From positions 62,001 to 126,000 of the forward strand of contig WTXD01000054.1 of the NCBI GenBank assembly GCA_022496205.1: 64,000 nt of DNA, in the 5' to 3' direction. The position numbers and the translations under genes are program-made. Each line of letters starts with the position of its first letter. The first letter of the stretch is position 1. Shown here piece by piece: positions 11,533-23,614 of the stretch. The notes beneath the pieces were generated by a model that had not been told where the DNA came from, did not search any database, and worked only from the letters and a program-made list of their open reading frames with translations. Source of the DNA: Gloeopeniophorella convolvens. Lineage: Eukaryota; Basidiomycota; Agaricomycetes; Russulales.

Positions 11533-12631
11533 TTACCATGCTAGGTGTCCCCCACTAACCTGGATGCTATAATAGCGTCGGATTTAGCCACATCACTATG
11601 TCACTCGCTGCTATAAATGAACGAAGACTTACTCGCTTCCCGTACAGAAGGTCGACGCGTCAGATGCCAGCCACGCGATCACACCCCTGAGTTCATCCGG
11701 TCTGCCTATCCTTCCCAATGGGTTCTGACTCGAAAGGGATCCTTCCAAGCCCATCCCGAGCAATACTTCAGACATCCTATTGCTCTGCTGTCAGTACATG
11801 GGACTCTTCTCAAATGGCCTGATCACGCCTCCCATCGAGCCGCTGGCCCGGTCAAGGCGAATAAGGAACTCACTGTGTGCGTATGTACCCCGGAGAGAGC
11901 GTGTTGACACGTATTCCCTTCGGACCCAGCTCACAGGCCATGTTCCGTGCCATCTGCAGCACCGCTGACTTGCTCGTGCAGTATGACGTCGACGGGAAGT
12001 CCTTCAGGTGCACGCTTCCGGCGATCGAAGCAATCAAGATGATACTGCCTCTGTTTCCGAAACGTATCATCTGCTGTCCAGCTGCTTGTGCCGTATAGAG
12101 AACACCGTTCATGTTCACGCTGAGCACCTTTACTCCGTATCCAGCATTAATAAGAGTACAACAACAGTAATCTTGCGGACTTACCTTCTGGAACGCCTCT
12201 TCGGTGAGCTCGACATAAGGCATAGGCTCCACTGCAACACCTGCTGCAGCAATACAGACATCTAACCTCCCCTCTTTATCCCCGATCTCCTGCCCAAGCT
12301 TCCACACAGCCTTCTGGTCCCGGACGTCCAAGCTGACGTATTCCAGGCGCCCGCCAGTGCCCATGCGGCTCAGGTATTCCGAGGCGGCGGCCCACTCTTC
12401 GCCAGACTGCTCTGCTATATCGACGCAGTAAACCACCCGTGCACCAGCTTCGGCGAGCACGAGCGCCATCTCGAGACCGAGCCCGCGATTGGCACCCGTA
12501 ACGAGCGCCACGCGGTCCGTGAGCGCGAACTCATTCCAGAGAGTTGGCTTGACCTGCCGCGCAGGGTCGTTGCGTGCCGCGAGGGCCCCAGCGACTCCAA
12601 TAGGTCCAAGCGGGGACTGTGGCTGCGACAT
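11533..12631 (-). CDS. Short-chain dehydrogenase/reductase, polyol dehydrogenase-like
   Basis: Classical NAD(P)-dependent SDR of 292 residues. Exons 12185-12631, 11874-12127, 11633-11776 and 11533-11566. The Rossmann signature TGANRGLG follows LTDRVALV. The LDVRD motif is present, and the NNAG motif appears as AAAG. Catalytic Ser lies in LIASIAGS, and catalytic Tyr and Lys in SYCTSK. The C-terminal [15 protein letters not shown] segment leads across the last intron to [12 protein letters not shown]. The set resembles fungal sorbose/mannitol/arabinitol-type reductases, so a sugar-alcohol substrate is possible; the exact substrate is inference. An N-terminal extension of about 40 residues precedes the fold. 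The gene is head to head with the Atg22-like gene, 485 bp apart, so they may share a promoter region. Confidence 0.85.
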
Positions 12632-13116
12632 CGTAGCTTATTTCCTTCAAGTCGCTATGTTTTGTACTTTAGTGGAGCGAATTCGAGGACTGCTAGGTCA
12701 CATCGACGTGAGGGCGGAACCCGGTGGGTATTTGTAGAGAAGGATGAACATTGCCGAAGCCAGCCGAACCAACGCTCGCTTTCTTGGTCCTCTTCCATAT
12801 TCCCGTGACGTCCCATTTTGCTGGTCAGCTGAGCGCAACGGTGCCTGCGGTTCACATGTACACTGACAAGAAGTGAGTTATCATATGCCTTTTCGATATG
12901 GTGGTGGGAGACGTCCAAGCCTTGCGCTAGCACACTCACAGCCGGGCCGTTTCCTCACGGAATGAGTTATAGTCAAGCACCAGTCTTTTAAGTATGGGTC
13001 TGAGTCTCGATTAAGTGCGTCAGTGGCTCTGCTGAGTGCCCATTTGGACCCGTGCGACCTCGAGTCGGCACCCTCCGAAGAATGCGTGCTGCACACAGCC
13101 CGGAACCGTCACGATC
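12632..13116. promoter_or_regulatory. Divergent promoter region, SDR and Atg22-like genes
   Basis: The 485 bp between two divergently read starts should hold both promoters. No clear TATA box was recognised near either start. Short overlapping frames are not credible genes. Confidence 0.4.
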
Positions 13117-15163
13117 ATGGTCAGCGAAGACGCTCTCCACACTCCCAGCGCGAAACGGCACCGGCGTGAGCTTTGGGGTTGGCTGAGCTATGCCTTCGCG
13201 AGCGAGGTCTTCGTCATTGTTTCGCTTACCCTCTTTCTCCCTATATGCCTCGAACAGTTCGCGCGCGACAATGGCTTCTTGCTTCCCGACAAGACAATAC
13301 CGTGCTCTGCAAACCCCGCGCCGCCAGCAGGTACAGCAGGAGACGAGGAGGCGAGATGCGTGGTGAAATTTGGTTGGGGATGGATTGATACAGCGAGCTT
13401 CAGGTACGTCAGCGTTTGCAAGTGGCATGTATTTGTCGGAATAGAGCAAAGACCCCCAAGCGAAGGTCGCATCTTCCCCTGGCCAAGCTTGTTGTCGCTA
13501 CACTCTCCTTCTCAGAGGGCTGCGCTCTGCCCTGGTACTGTGCGACGTATGCCTTATCCCCATGAACGTGGTCGTTGCAGTGTCCGCTGACCGTCAGGCG
13601 GGACGTTTGTTGGCATCTCTGCTTCTGTCGTGATCCTAGGGAATAGAACACTGATTCTTCTACAGCCTTTACACCTACTCTCTGTCAGTTGCCTTGCAGG
13701 CACTGACCGTGATCTCTATGGGCGGTATCGCGGACCGTCGTGCGTCTCTACCCTTGTGGTGTAATTCACGTCCATTCTAACATCGTACGCATAGCTTCGC
13801 ATCGCAAACCCCTGCTCTTTGGTTTTGCCGCCATCGGCTCCGTGTCTTCCCTGTGTTTCTTCCTTCTCCCGTCATCATCCCCTATCTGGCCGCTCGCCGG
13901 CCTGTTTGCCGTCTTCGCTAACATAGGTTTTGGCGCATCCATTGTCGTGCTCAATGCATACCTCCCGCACCTCGCTGCCTCCTCCCTTCCAGCATCCGAT
14001 TATGGAAATTTCGAAAAGCTGTCCCGTGCGACTGCGCGCATCTCCTCCCTCGGTATCGCTCTCGGATACGCCGCTGGCATCCTACTTCTACTCGCTACAG
14101 TCGTGCCCGTACAGCGCGCTGGAGGCTCCACAGACGCGCTGCGCTTTGCGATCGGCGGATCCGGCGCGTGGTGGGCGCTGTTCTCCCTGCCTGCCCTCGT
14201 ACTCTTGCCCAGCGCCCGCGCTTCAATCAAAGTTCCCAGCCTGGATTCATCAGAAGAGCGCGAGGGCCTGCTTGCGGATGAGGCGGCGCATGTGGAGCCT
14301 GTTCTCCAGGCGCAGTGGAATACTCGGCGAGAGATCGTGGACGCGTGGAAGAGGTTGGGGAGCATGCTGCGCTGGAAGAATGTACGCCGTCTGCGCAATA
14401 CCTTCCGCTACCTTGCTGCCTGGTTCCTCCTCTCCGACGGTAAGTCCGCCATTCTTTCCCGCTACTGATTGCTCATCGGTCCTGCCAGGCTTCACGACCT
14501 TGACATCAACCGCGCTTCTGTTCGCCAAGACAACGCTGCACATGCCCCCGAGCTCCCTCGTCCTCGTCGGCGTCCTCACGCCCAGCGCGGGGATCCTCGG
14601 CGCGCTCCTTTGGCCGCTCGTGCAGCGCCGCCTCGGGCTGTCCTCGCTGCGCGTGCTCCTATTCCTCGTTATCGCGGCGAGTGCGATCCCGTTGTACGGC
14701 GCCATTGGAGTGCTTGCGCCGCTGGGCGCACACTGGGGCTTGCGCACGCCGGCGGAGATGTACGTGTTGGCGGTGTACTTCGGCGCGCTCTATGGCGCGT
14801 TCCAGAGCTATGCGCGTGCACTGTACGCTGAGATCATCCCGCCGGGCGAGGAGGCGCGGTGGTATGGCCTGTTTTCTATCACGGACAAGGCGCGTCGCTG
14901 CCTCATCAGGCTGGACGCGATGCAATGCTGACGCTATGCATCTTCAGTCGTCTTCTTTCCTCGGTCCACTTATTGTGGGGATTGTCGCCGATATGACGGG
15001 GAACATCCGCTACTCGTTCTTCTTCCTCGTCTTCATGCTTTGGGTGGCGCTGCCCGTGCTCGCCGGAGTCGATATAGAGCACGGACGCGCGGAGGCCCGT
15101 GCGTGGTCGTCCGACACCCATCCGTCCGCGGAGGGCGAGATCGCCGCCCAGGATGCGGATTAG
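13117..15163 (+). CDS. ATG22: Atg22-like vacuolar amino-acid efflux permease
   Basis: Major-facilitator-type membrane protein of the Atg22 family, which exports amino acids from the vacuole after autophagic breakdown. Exons 13117-13403, 13666-13739, 13795-14439, 14489-14889 and 14948-15163 give 540 residues. Family marks: N-terminal RRELWGWLSYAFASEVF; the CVVKFGWGWIDTASF block before the first intron; YSLSVALQALTVISMGGIADR; then many hydrophobic helices (LLFGFAAIGSVSSLCFFLL, ANIGFGASIVVLNAYLPHL, YVLAVYFGALYGAFQSYARA). A charged cytoplasmic loop, SEEREGLLADEAAHVEPVL, lies mid-protein. YAEIIPPGEEARWYGLFSITDK precedes the last intron, whose donor is GC rather than GT. The first intron (262 bp) is much longer than the others, so a small extra exon there cannot be excluded. 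No frame break was seen. Confidence 0.85.
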
Positions 15164-18100
15164 TGTACTCGTATTATCAAGCATAATAGTACGTTATTCT
15201 GCGCTCTTCGTTTTACTGGGATTCGCTTGGCACGACCCTATACAGGTATTAGGGCTGCTGTGCGAGTTCTACCGTGTGAGTGGAACTGCAGGCTGTGAAG
15301 CTTCGCAGGCGCGCCTCTGTTGATTGTGGCCCACATGACTTCCTACAAACATCATCTCTCAGGTGATGTGGTGGCAGTAAGTAGGGTAGATCCCAGGCCC
15401 TTAACCAGCCGGCCTTGGGAGTGTCGCTATGAATCACAATTCCGGACTTTAATGTTGTTTTATGAGGGATTGATACCACTTGCCTAATTCAGAAATGATC
15501 CCACGGAATGTTTTGCATTGCGAGACATACAGAAATCTAATCATCATATTGACATCACTATCTAATCAAAAGAGCGGCTTGATCCGAGATTGAAACACCG
15601 AATGAACCTTAAGTTGCGCTCAGCTCCCCTAAAATATGGCAGAATCAAGGCTTCTTTGCGTTGTCTGGTTTTGTATTGTCCGGCTTGCCCACCACTTGTC
15701 CACCACCGCCCGCACACACGGCATCATGCATCATGGCCAGCCCTCGCCGCTAGACGCCTTTTCAAGCGCAAGTTTTTTTCTCTTCTCATTTCCTTCGCCG
15801 TCATCACCGCCAATGGCGCCGACCTCCGTCAGACTGCCATCTTCAAGCGCACGCTCAGCGCCACCCCCCACTAGAACAAGATCTTCGGATCGTCGCGTAT
15901 CCCTCTTCATCCCCTGCACTCATACTCACACCTTACCTTTGGTCCAGCTCCATCAAGAGCTCTACGGTCCAAATGCAAGTGTTCGATTAGCGCGAGTTCA
16001 AGCGTCACGATCAGAGTTTCCTTGAATCCATACCCATCAAGGCCGGCGACGTCCTCAACCTCGAACAGGGCAGCCACAGCACGCATCCTACCCTCCCTTC
16101 GCACCCATATATACATACCACCCCCGTTCTCTTCCAGTCATCCAGTGCCTCGACCTCGAGGCCGACTCCGATGGACAAGTTTTCCACGGGCCCGGAAGCT
16201 CACTCGCAACCGAAGGCCAAGAACCCACCCACTCGATCCCGCCCACACGTTTGCTAACCTCCAGCTCGTACAGGCCCCCGCCTTAGTTAGCAACGCTATA
16301 TCGATCTGCGACCACACCTCCCGGCCGCTCGTTGCGCTACACAGTGTCAGGTTTCAATTACATCATTCGACTGCGACAGCTGTTCCACTTCACCGTACGC
16401 AAAACCAATCCTGCAGCGTGATCCGGCGCCCATACGGTCGATACCTCAAGGCACCAGAAGCATCACATTTCATGCCCACTCTTCGAATCTAATCAGGCCC
16501 TTCGTCATTCCCGCCCACTCATTCTACGTTGGCCAAGGTATGTCCGACTTCCCGCTTCGTCCTGACACATGCGTGCTGACTCCACACCAGCGCTCAAGAA
16601 CCTTCGTCCGGCGCAAATCCGCAAAGCGGTCTTGTCGCACGCCCCGGATGCGGATAGCACGAAGCATCAGCGTAGATCAGCGTGCTGCGCCCGCGGTGCG
16701 CTTCGCCTGTCGACTCTGGCGCATACAGGTGGTTCCCGTGCCTGGCACGATGTCATTCGGCGCATTGTTGATGGGTTCAGTGAGCCGTGACCAGAATTGG
16801 AGCACGATAATCGATCTGGTATGCAGGATCGTGGTTCCCAATAAGTTCCTTGGAAAATCTTCCCCTCTGTTACAGTTCTTCCGGGTTCACGCTTTCTGCA
16901 TCCCAAGACTTCCCCCTTCTCCTTGCTTCGGCCTTCGCATTGACGGCCTTAGGCTTAGAAAACATACCCACCGACACACTTGTCACGCCGAAGGACCTCA
17001 CCTGATATTTGGCAACATTGTCGGAGCTCCTGGTGCCCTCCATTATCCTCCGTATCGCCTCGAACTCTCCCATTTCCGTCTGGTGATGATGCGTTCGTGA
17101 TCCCAAAGCTGGCCTGTTACCCGTAGAGGCAATGACGTAATCATAGAGAGTCTTCTCGCTCACATCAATACCCCCAACCTTGGGCACCTTGACGTCATTC
17201 TTCAACTAGCTCACGTTTGGAATACCGCATCTGCCAGAATTTCTATGCAGTCAAGGCGCCGCGCGCAGTGACACTGGAATTCTCATCAGAAACCGTCTCA
17301 ACCGGTCTCAACATCCCCAATTCATTCGGTCGCGGTTGTCTTGTGCATACATTGTGCAGGTCGCTGGGTTGGCAGGTGCCCTCCGCAGCGCAGGTTTTCC
17401 GGTGCGTATCCCCAACCCTTTCCATAATTTCTCATCTCATCATCGTTTCTACCAATGATTGGCGCAGGCTCTCCGTCAAACCCCGAGCACGGCCGGCGAT
17501 CGATGATCCTGCAGTCGGGGGAGTGTTAGGTGGTTTGCGAATCTCGAGCTTGATATGTCGACGAATCCCGGGTGGGTCGCAGGAAGGTTCCGACAACTTG
17601 CTCTCGCCGTTTATTCCTGGGTGCATGGTTGCTGGACGTGCTGCCAACGTGGGATCCTTCAAAACATCGGGTTGACTGAACTTTCCGGTCACGCACTCTG
17701 GGAACTTCTATATCTACTGGTGTTGGCTGGATTCTGAATGCTACCATTGGACCCTCAGATCGACTCGCGTTCAGCAGCGCCTCTTCGAGCGCTCCTCGCC
17801 ATGTCAGTTTTAGGTTTCCCTGTAACGTCGATGTTATGATATGAAATTCATTTGAGCTGCGCGGGACTTGAGCGAAACGTTCGGAGGACTCAGTAGGTAC
17901 GTACTGACCGGGGTTCAGGCGTTACAGTCGCACGTCACTTCAGTCAAGGAGTGTCACCATGTTTCATGCTGCGTTCAGGTGGCGCTGCGGTGGCGACGTG
18001 CTCGACTACTGTCATTACGTCCGTCGGTCAAGCGTCTGCTGGACAAGGCGATCGCCACGTGCCACGCCGACCTATCATAATTGGAGAGGGTATAATGGAG

Positions 18101-18296
18101 CGTAATGCTATGCGGTATAGTACGGGAGATGTTAAGCCTACGCTCTGGATCAGAGTATGCGGAGTAGTCCGGCGGTCTTCATAGGTAATAATAATCGTGA
18201 TAGATAATAACGGGTCCGCAGCGGAATGCAACGATGCCCAGGTCCTTTCGTGAGCAAGAAAAGCGAGCGCACAGAACCATGTAATGGCCCTAGCTC
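15164..18296. other. Long intergenic stretch, no firm gene
   Basis: About 3.1 kb between the Atg22-like gene and family gene C. Plus-strand frames at 15590-16492 are proline/serine-rich without a domain. A minus-strand frame at 16870-17205 contains VPKVGGIDVSEKTLYDYVIA and reads somewhat protein-like, with further frames up to 17.7 kb, but I recognise nothing and cannot join them into a model. A decayed gene is possible. Confidence 0.35.
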
Positions 18297-19192
18297 CTAG
18301 AAGACATACTTCGTAAGCTGGATGATAGGCATCCAGCTGCCAGCAGAGACGTGGACTGCTCCAATGATTCTCACGTCGCGCTGCGTGATCCCACCTATTC
18401 CAATTCCCGATGATGAGCCAGCAGGGTGATCCACCCCCGAGTCCTGATAAAGTCGATGATCAGTGTACAAGCGTGACTCAATCGAGGTGTCAGAGACTTA
18501 CCTTGAAAAACCTATCCACAGACGTGCCAATGTACTTCATGAAGCGAGCAAGCGTGATTTGCCGGCGCTCGCTAGTCTCGTCTCTCGCCTGTATCTGGCG
18601 TTTCCAATCCTGATATCCTGGCCACTGCACGTATGCATCAGGACCAGTTAGAGCGGAAGCGCGCATCGCGAAAACGGGGAGGACGTACGCCTATTCTGAT
18701 AGTCGTCGTGGTCACCCCTCCAAGCGGTGCCGGCTGGTATCCGTCACGGAGGTGGTACTCGGCATTTTGGAGTATGCTCTGTAGCCCATATCCTAGAGTT
18801 CCGTCGCGGGCGACGAAGAATACAGGAAGTTGTAATGTGGCGTCCTCGATATGTCGTCGGACGTCGACCTCGTTCCTCGGAAGCCACCGTCTTTGACGAA
18901 CGACGGTGCCTCCTATATTGCCAGTGTGATAGTCCAACAGGAGCCGAGAGGGCACCCCCGCTGTGTTCGGCGCCGGATGTTGCACAAATTGCAGATTTTG
19001 CGTTATGTGCCACTCCCTTCCTGAGCACACTATGCCATACATGTGAATAAGAGAGGCAGAGGGCGGAGCCTTCAGAAGAAGCGTGAAGTAATGCGTCGCA
19101 TCCTCCGGAGGGAAGGTATTGGAGACGTATCCATCAACGAAGACGTCACTGGGGTAAACGAGACGAGGACGATTAGGAGCGGCGATTTGCAT
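18297..19192 (-). CDS. Unrecognised multigene-family protein C (3 exons)
   Basis: Third member, 257 residues; exons 18689-19192, 18502-18624 and 18297-18443, all phase 0. I start it at the ATG at 19192 (MQIAAPNRPRLVYPSD), which has a TATA-like box 50 bp upstream; an open frame runs further upstream but lacks family similarity. Key blocks: DVFVDGYVSNTFPPEDA, HYFTLLL, LLLDYHTGNIGGTVVRQRRW, NEVDVRRHIEDATLQLPVFF, DGTLGYGLQSILQNAEYHL, YQPAPLGG. Exon 2 is WPGYQDWKRQIQARDETSER through FMKYIGTSVDRFFK. Exon 3 holds ITQRDVRIIGAVHVSAGSW and ends QLTKYVF. Much closer to D than to A or B, so C and D are the youngest pair. Same orientation as D, 2 kb away. Confidence 0.72.
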
Positions 19193-19240
19193 AGGTGGAG
19201 AGTAGGTGAGTTGATGATGCAAACGTCGATATGAAAGCTC

Positions 19241-19250
19241 ATAAATACTC
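19241..19250 (-). promoter_or_regulatory. TATA-like box of family gene C
   Basis: On the minus strand the sequence GAGTATTTAT lies about 50 bp before the chosen ATG, matching the placement of the boxes of A, B and D and supporting the downstream start. Confidence 0.4.
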
Positions 19251-21222
19251 TCTCCGAACCGCCTCGCTGAGGTGTTCATACCAAACGCAGCTGGATGTTG
19301 GTCGACAGAACATACTGCGCTCAACGAGAGCCCTGTGCTGTGCAGCAAAATCGGCTCATTTCGCAGTACGCCGTTGAGAGCTGATGCGCATGCCGAGCCT
19401 CGCTGCTCTCAGAATGGAGCGGTCGGATCGAGCGCAGGTAACGAAGACATACGGTGACTAGATTCAGCAAGGATTTCGAAGGCATCGCTGTTGACAGGAA
19501 AAGGCCAAGAATGCTAGGCTTCGCCTATTAGCACGTCTCGCCCTGGGAAATCCATGGGCCGCCGGGCGGCGGCGGGGCAAGGGGAAGTAAGCTAAGGGGT
19601 CTGACGGGACGCTACACCGGGTGGAACTTCAGCTGCATCGAGACAGCCTCAGTGACCACCCCTGCAAAGCTTCAGAGCTACCTGGCAGTTGGCATGAGAC
19701 CAAGTGCGGGACCGTCGCGGTCCTCCAACCGGCCCGATCGTTTCGGCGCTAACGCGCATTTGGTGAATCGCGGCTGGTTTGTTTTGCTAGAGCAGGGTCT
19801 GGGCATAGCAAGCCAAACATGTAGAGAGACGATACCGGGCGACGATGCAAGCAGTGGGCGTGGCAATGAGGGTCATCGTAGGGACATGGATGCAAGATCT
19901 AGACCAGTGGATTAGCAGGGTCTAAGGACTCCGATTGAAGCTGGACTCGTGGCACGGAGCTGCGGAAGTCGCCGGCAGGCGCTCAAATCACGTGAGGTTG
20001 TCACTCATCCGGCACCCCCCGGACACCTCCGGCCTTGCTCCGGCTTACCGTGATCCACAAGCGCTGGGGCTTCGAGTTGAACGACTCGTTGCGTTGCCAA
20101 CTTGAACTGGCTCAGGCTGACGCCCGCCACCGCCCACAGCTATCGCTCGCCTCAAACAGTGCAGCGACTATAATACATAGTCTGAAGAAGCAAATCGTAA
20201 TCTATGGGATGGCCGTCAGGGTCTCCCAAGAATCTTCTGTTCTCGCTCTGTTGACCAACTTTGAGGAAACAATTCGCCTACTGTACTGGCGGACTGATGA
20301 TGATCATCGGAATTTCAGCTGATATCCGACTCTTCGCGAATACAGACACTCAGCCCCATTATCATAGGGATATTCTAGGCGGGTCATCTGCATGTCTCTC
20401 ATAATGGAAATACCTATATCGTCTCCCTCTCCGCCTCATTGGACCCCACCATCACGTCGTCCAATTATTCTAATCGCCCCAGTCAATTTGGAGAGACGGC
20501 GGAGATTATTTGCGTGAATTCCACTCAGATGTTCCTCAGGAAATTGGACATCCTTGAAGCGTGCCTCGATCTCTTTCTAGGTCACCGGCTGAGCTCATGT
20601 CAGGGGGAGAGGTCAGACTCCGACGGCGCCGGTAGCAGGATCGATGTTTCGACATACAGCTAGTTACGTAGGACCTCAGCTTGACTGTCGCATACTGTAT
20701 TCCGACTGAAGATCACGTAGGGTGCATGTCATATTGCGATCGCAGTTGAAGTGTACAGTACTGTCGTTAGGGCCGTGTGCCTAGCATCTACAAAGTGGAG
20801 CCGCCGCGGTGCATCACACCTAACTAGTGGATACGGGGACATGGGAAATATAATGTCACTGTATAGATTGCATATTATAGAGTCAGAGCCTCAGAGCGGT
20901 AGATCCTATGCTCCAGATCATCAAGTATATGTGAGATTTCCTTGACTCAAGACTGGATGGCGTCACCCGTCGAGGTAAGGAGGGATGGTTCCATTTGTCT
21001 ACAGTTGTGTCAAACGGTAAGAACAAAAGAGTGTACACTACGGCTGATCTATGTCCGATATCCTTATCTCATCACTGTCCGACAATCACAGTTCCAACAG
21101 TATGTGGGATAGTCCAGACGTCCTCGTAGGGTAACAGGAGGTCGTAATAAATTATAATAGTCCACTGCAGGGTCCTTTCATGTGCCCCAGGATAGACGTA
21201 TAGGATGGCGGGACGAGCCGCA
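19251..21222. other. Intergenic between genes C and D
   Basis: About 2 kb with no supported gene. Frames such as 20035-20322 (+) and 20439-20663 (+) show no motif. Could include a decayed copy, but I found no family block. Confidence 0.4.
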
Positions 21223-22124
21223 TCACTCATCCTCATTCCAAAAGACATACGTCGTGAGCTGAAGGATGGGCATCCAGCATCCCGCAGAAATGTGGACGGC
21301 CCCGATAATCTTCACGTCATTCTGCGTTACACCACCCTGGCCAATGGCCCAAGGCTGGCCGGGCTCAGCAGGGTCCTGTACCCCATTATCCTGAAGAGGA
21401 TAGTTACTCAATAGAACCAAAACCCGTGGGCTCGAGGACTCACCCTGAAGAACTTATCCACGGACGTAGCGATATATTTCATGAAACGCGAGAGCGTGAT
21501 TGGCCGACGTTCACTAGTCTCGTCCCTCGCAGGAATTTGACGCCTCCAGTCCGGATAGCCCTGCCACTGCAAGGGTATGCATAGTCAATAAGGGCAACCT
21601 TTAAGAAGGCAATTTTGACTTACGCCTATACGGATATGCGTCGTTGTTCTCCCTCCAAGCGGTGCCGGTTGATATCCGTTGCGGAGGTGATACTCTGTAT
21701 TCTGGAGAATATCCTGCAGTCGGTACCCCAGGGTCCCGTCGTGGCTGACGAAGAAAACGGGCAATTGCAACGCGGCATCCTCGATATGTCGCCGGACGTC
21801 CACTTCGTTCGCGGGGTGCCACCGCCGCTGGCGCACAACGCTTCCGGCCGTGGTGTCAACGCGAAAATCCAACAAGGGCGGCGAAGGTATCCCCGTCACG
21901 CCAGGTGTGGGCTGTTGCACGGACTGCAGATTTTGCGTGATGTACCATGCCCCGTTTGAGTACGTTATGCCGTACAACTGCACAAGAGGAACCTGGGAGT
22001 GGTGACCGTTGAGGAGGTGGGTGAGGTAATTTCCCGCGTCCCTTGGAGTGAAGGTAGTCGCTAGGAACCCATCAACAAATATGTCAGAGGGGTAAGCGGG
22101 GGAGGTATGCGTATCGGAGTACAT
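21223..22124 (-). CDS. Unrecognised multigene-family protein D (3 exons)
   Basis: Fourth member, 263 residues; exons 21624-22124, 21444-21566 and 21223-21390, all phase 0. Exon 2 has the same 41 codons as in C. Start MYSDTHTSPAYPSD at 22124, with a CTATATGAG box 42 bp upstream. Blocks: DIFVDGFLATTFTPRDA, SVVRQRRWHPANEVDVRRH, IEDAALQLPVFFVSHDGTLG, YRLQDILQNTEYHL, NGYQPAPLGGRTTTHIRIG, then WQGYPDWRRQIPARDETSER and FMKYIATSVDKFFR. Exon 3 gives ITQ-equivalent VTQNDVKIIGAVHISAGCW and ends FWNEDE. The conservation of reading frame, intron positions and promoter spacing across four copies suggests all are expressed genes. A cytosolic location is inferred from the lack of signal or membrane segments. 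Confidence 0.72.
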
Positions 22125-22165
22125 GAATGAGGACGGATGCAGCAAACGAAAAAAAAGGCCCAGGT

Positions 22166-22174
22166 CTCATATAG
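22166..22174 (-). promoter_or_regulatory. TATA-like box of family gene D
   Basis: CTATATGAG on the minus strand, 42 bp before the ATG of D, at the spacing used by the other family members. Confidence 0.45.
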
Positions 22175-23057
22175 CGGCCTCCCACACTGCCTATGCTCAG
22201 CAGACGCAGCTCAAGGATGCAAAACAGATGGCGCTGCGCGCGTCGGGTCCAGCAGTTCGTGCAGCAAGAGTCTCTTCGCAGCACACCCACTGCTAGCGCA
22301 ACGTGGGTTCGGCCGGCCATGGCAAGTGTTGGGTCAAGCGAGCAGCACAAGATGGATGTGTGTACACGCCGGCGACATAGGCTAATGGCGTTCTGCGCAG
22401 AAGGCTAGCAAGGACGCTGAGCAGCGTTGTTACAGAGCATGGACTGGTCATGAGCGAATGAGGAAAACCCGACGGCATAAATGCCTGTGTGTGGTAACGT
22501 CTCCGCAGTCCAGAGAAAAGCTGGCACAGAGACATCAGGTGACCGCAGAGAAACCCTAGAAGGTCCACGAAGGGGTAAATAGCCAAGAAGCCGCGTCTTG
22601 ATCTCCAGTAGGGTCACATATCCGAGATCATGAGGGACGTACAGATAAACGCGGTCACTGCCCACCCTTATCCAAACCACCGGACATCCAGTAGAAGAAA
22701 CCTCAGCCAGTGCCATTCTGAACTTCTGAGGCTATCCCAGATGCTGCCCTCCAGTGTGCGTCTGTTTGTGCACTAAACCGCTTGAGTCGCAGCTGCGCAA
22801 CATTCCGCGTGATGAGTTGCGTTTTGTATGCACAGGGGAGACCAGTGTCCGCTTGAAGTCGGCGGTTGAAGAGGATATCAGGACGGCCAGTGCTGTCTGG
22901 CAGAGTCGTGCCACAGGCGGCGGCCGGGTGCTGGACTAGTCGACTGTAATCACGTGAGAGGATAACATTGGTAAACAAACGCGTGCGGATCGCCGTGACG
23001 CTTGCAGTGGCCGTAACGGCCTACCACCGACATCACGCGCGACCATCACCACCTGCA
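22175..23057. other. Intergenic between gene D and SUMO
   Basis: Contains a 103-codon ATG-started frame on the minus strand (22405-22716) with VWIRVGSDRVYLYVPHDLGY, which reads protein-like but matches nothing I know. It may be the first exon of a small gene divergent from SUMO. Not strong enough to call. Confidence 0.3.
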
Positions 23058-23614
23058 ATGGCAGAAGAGGATTCGAAACCTAAGCTAAACTTGACGATCA
23101 ACTACGAGGGTAAACGTGCGTAATGTCCATTCTCCCTACCATCAGGTCGACTCAGATCGACCGTGCGTGCACGCGTACAGAAATAACAGTCAAGGTGAAA
23201 GCAAACATGCAATTCAAGAAAATCTTTGAGGTTGCAGAGGTACGCTCACTTTTCTCGGGCTTCTACGTGTTTTTCTGACTGCGGCGCGCAGAAACGCTTT
23301 GGCAAGGAGCCTGGTGCGCAGCCCTCGATCCTGCACGGACCATGCTAATGCAGGCGCGCGCAGGGACGTTCAAGTTCGTGTATGAGGGCGATCGCGTGCT
23401 ACCCACAGAGACACCGGCGGAGGTGCGCTTTTCTTCATTGGGCGTGTCATAACTCCCGCTGATGCGTACATCCGTGACCCGTCTAGCGCTCTATGGAGGA
23501 TGGAGACATCATTGACGCGCATTTGGAACAGGTACGCATCCGCTCCCTTGGTACCGGCCCGCGCTCACGCCCATGCCTGCTTAGCTGGGCGGTGGCTCGC
23601 GTTTTTGCTCATGA
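23058..23614 (+). CDS. SMT3: SUMO (ubiquitin-like modifier) precursor
   Basis: Small ubiquitin-like modifier, conjugated to lysines of nuclear and other proteins and matured by Ulp-type proteases. Exons 23058-23109, 23181-23239, 23292-23313 (22 nt), 23364-23422, 23487-23531 and 23585-23614 give 88 residues. The protein starts MAEEDSKPKLNLTINYE and continues ITVKVKANMQFKKIFEVAE, KRFGKEPG, TFKFVYEGDRVLPTETPAE and MEDGDIIDAHLEQLGG, the full beta-grasp fold. The di-glycine is followed by the short tail GSRFCS, so it is made as a precursor. First intron boundaries are the least certain: the usual TQ of the TQI motif falls in the intron of this model, so another splice choice is possible. No lesion. 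Interesting next to an Ulp1-like mobile gene 12 kb away, but that is probably chance. Confidence 0.88.

Noticed and set aside
16870..17205. Minus-strand open frame with VPKVGGIDVSEKTLYDYVIA as a gene
   Set aside because: No family recognised, no consistent exons on either side, no start or splice support; kept as unassigned.
22124..22145. An upstream start for gene D at 22145
   Set aside because: That codon is TTG, not ATG; the first ATG at 22124 fits the TATA spacing of the family.
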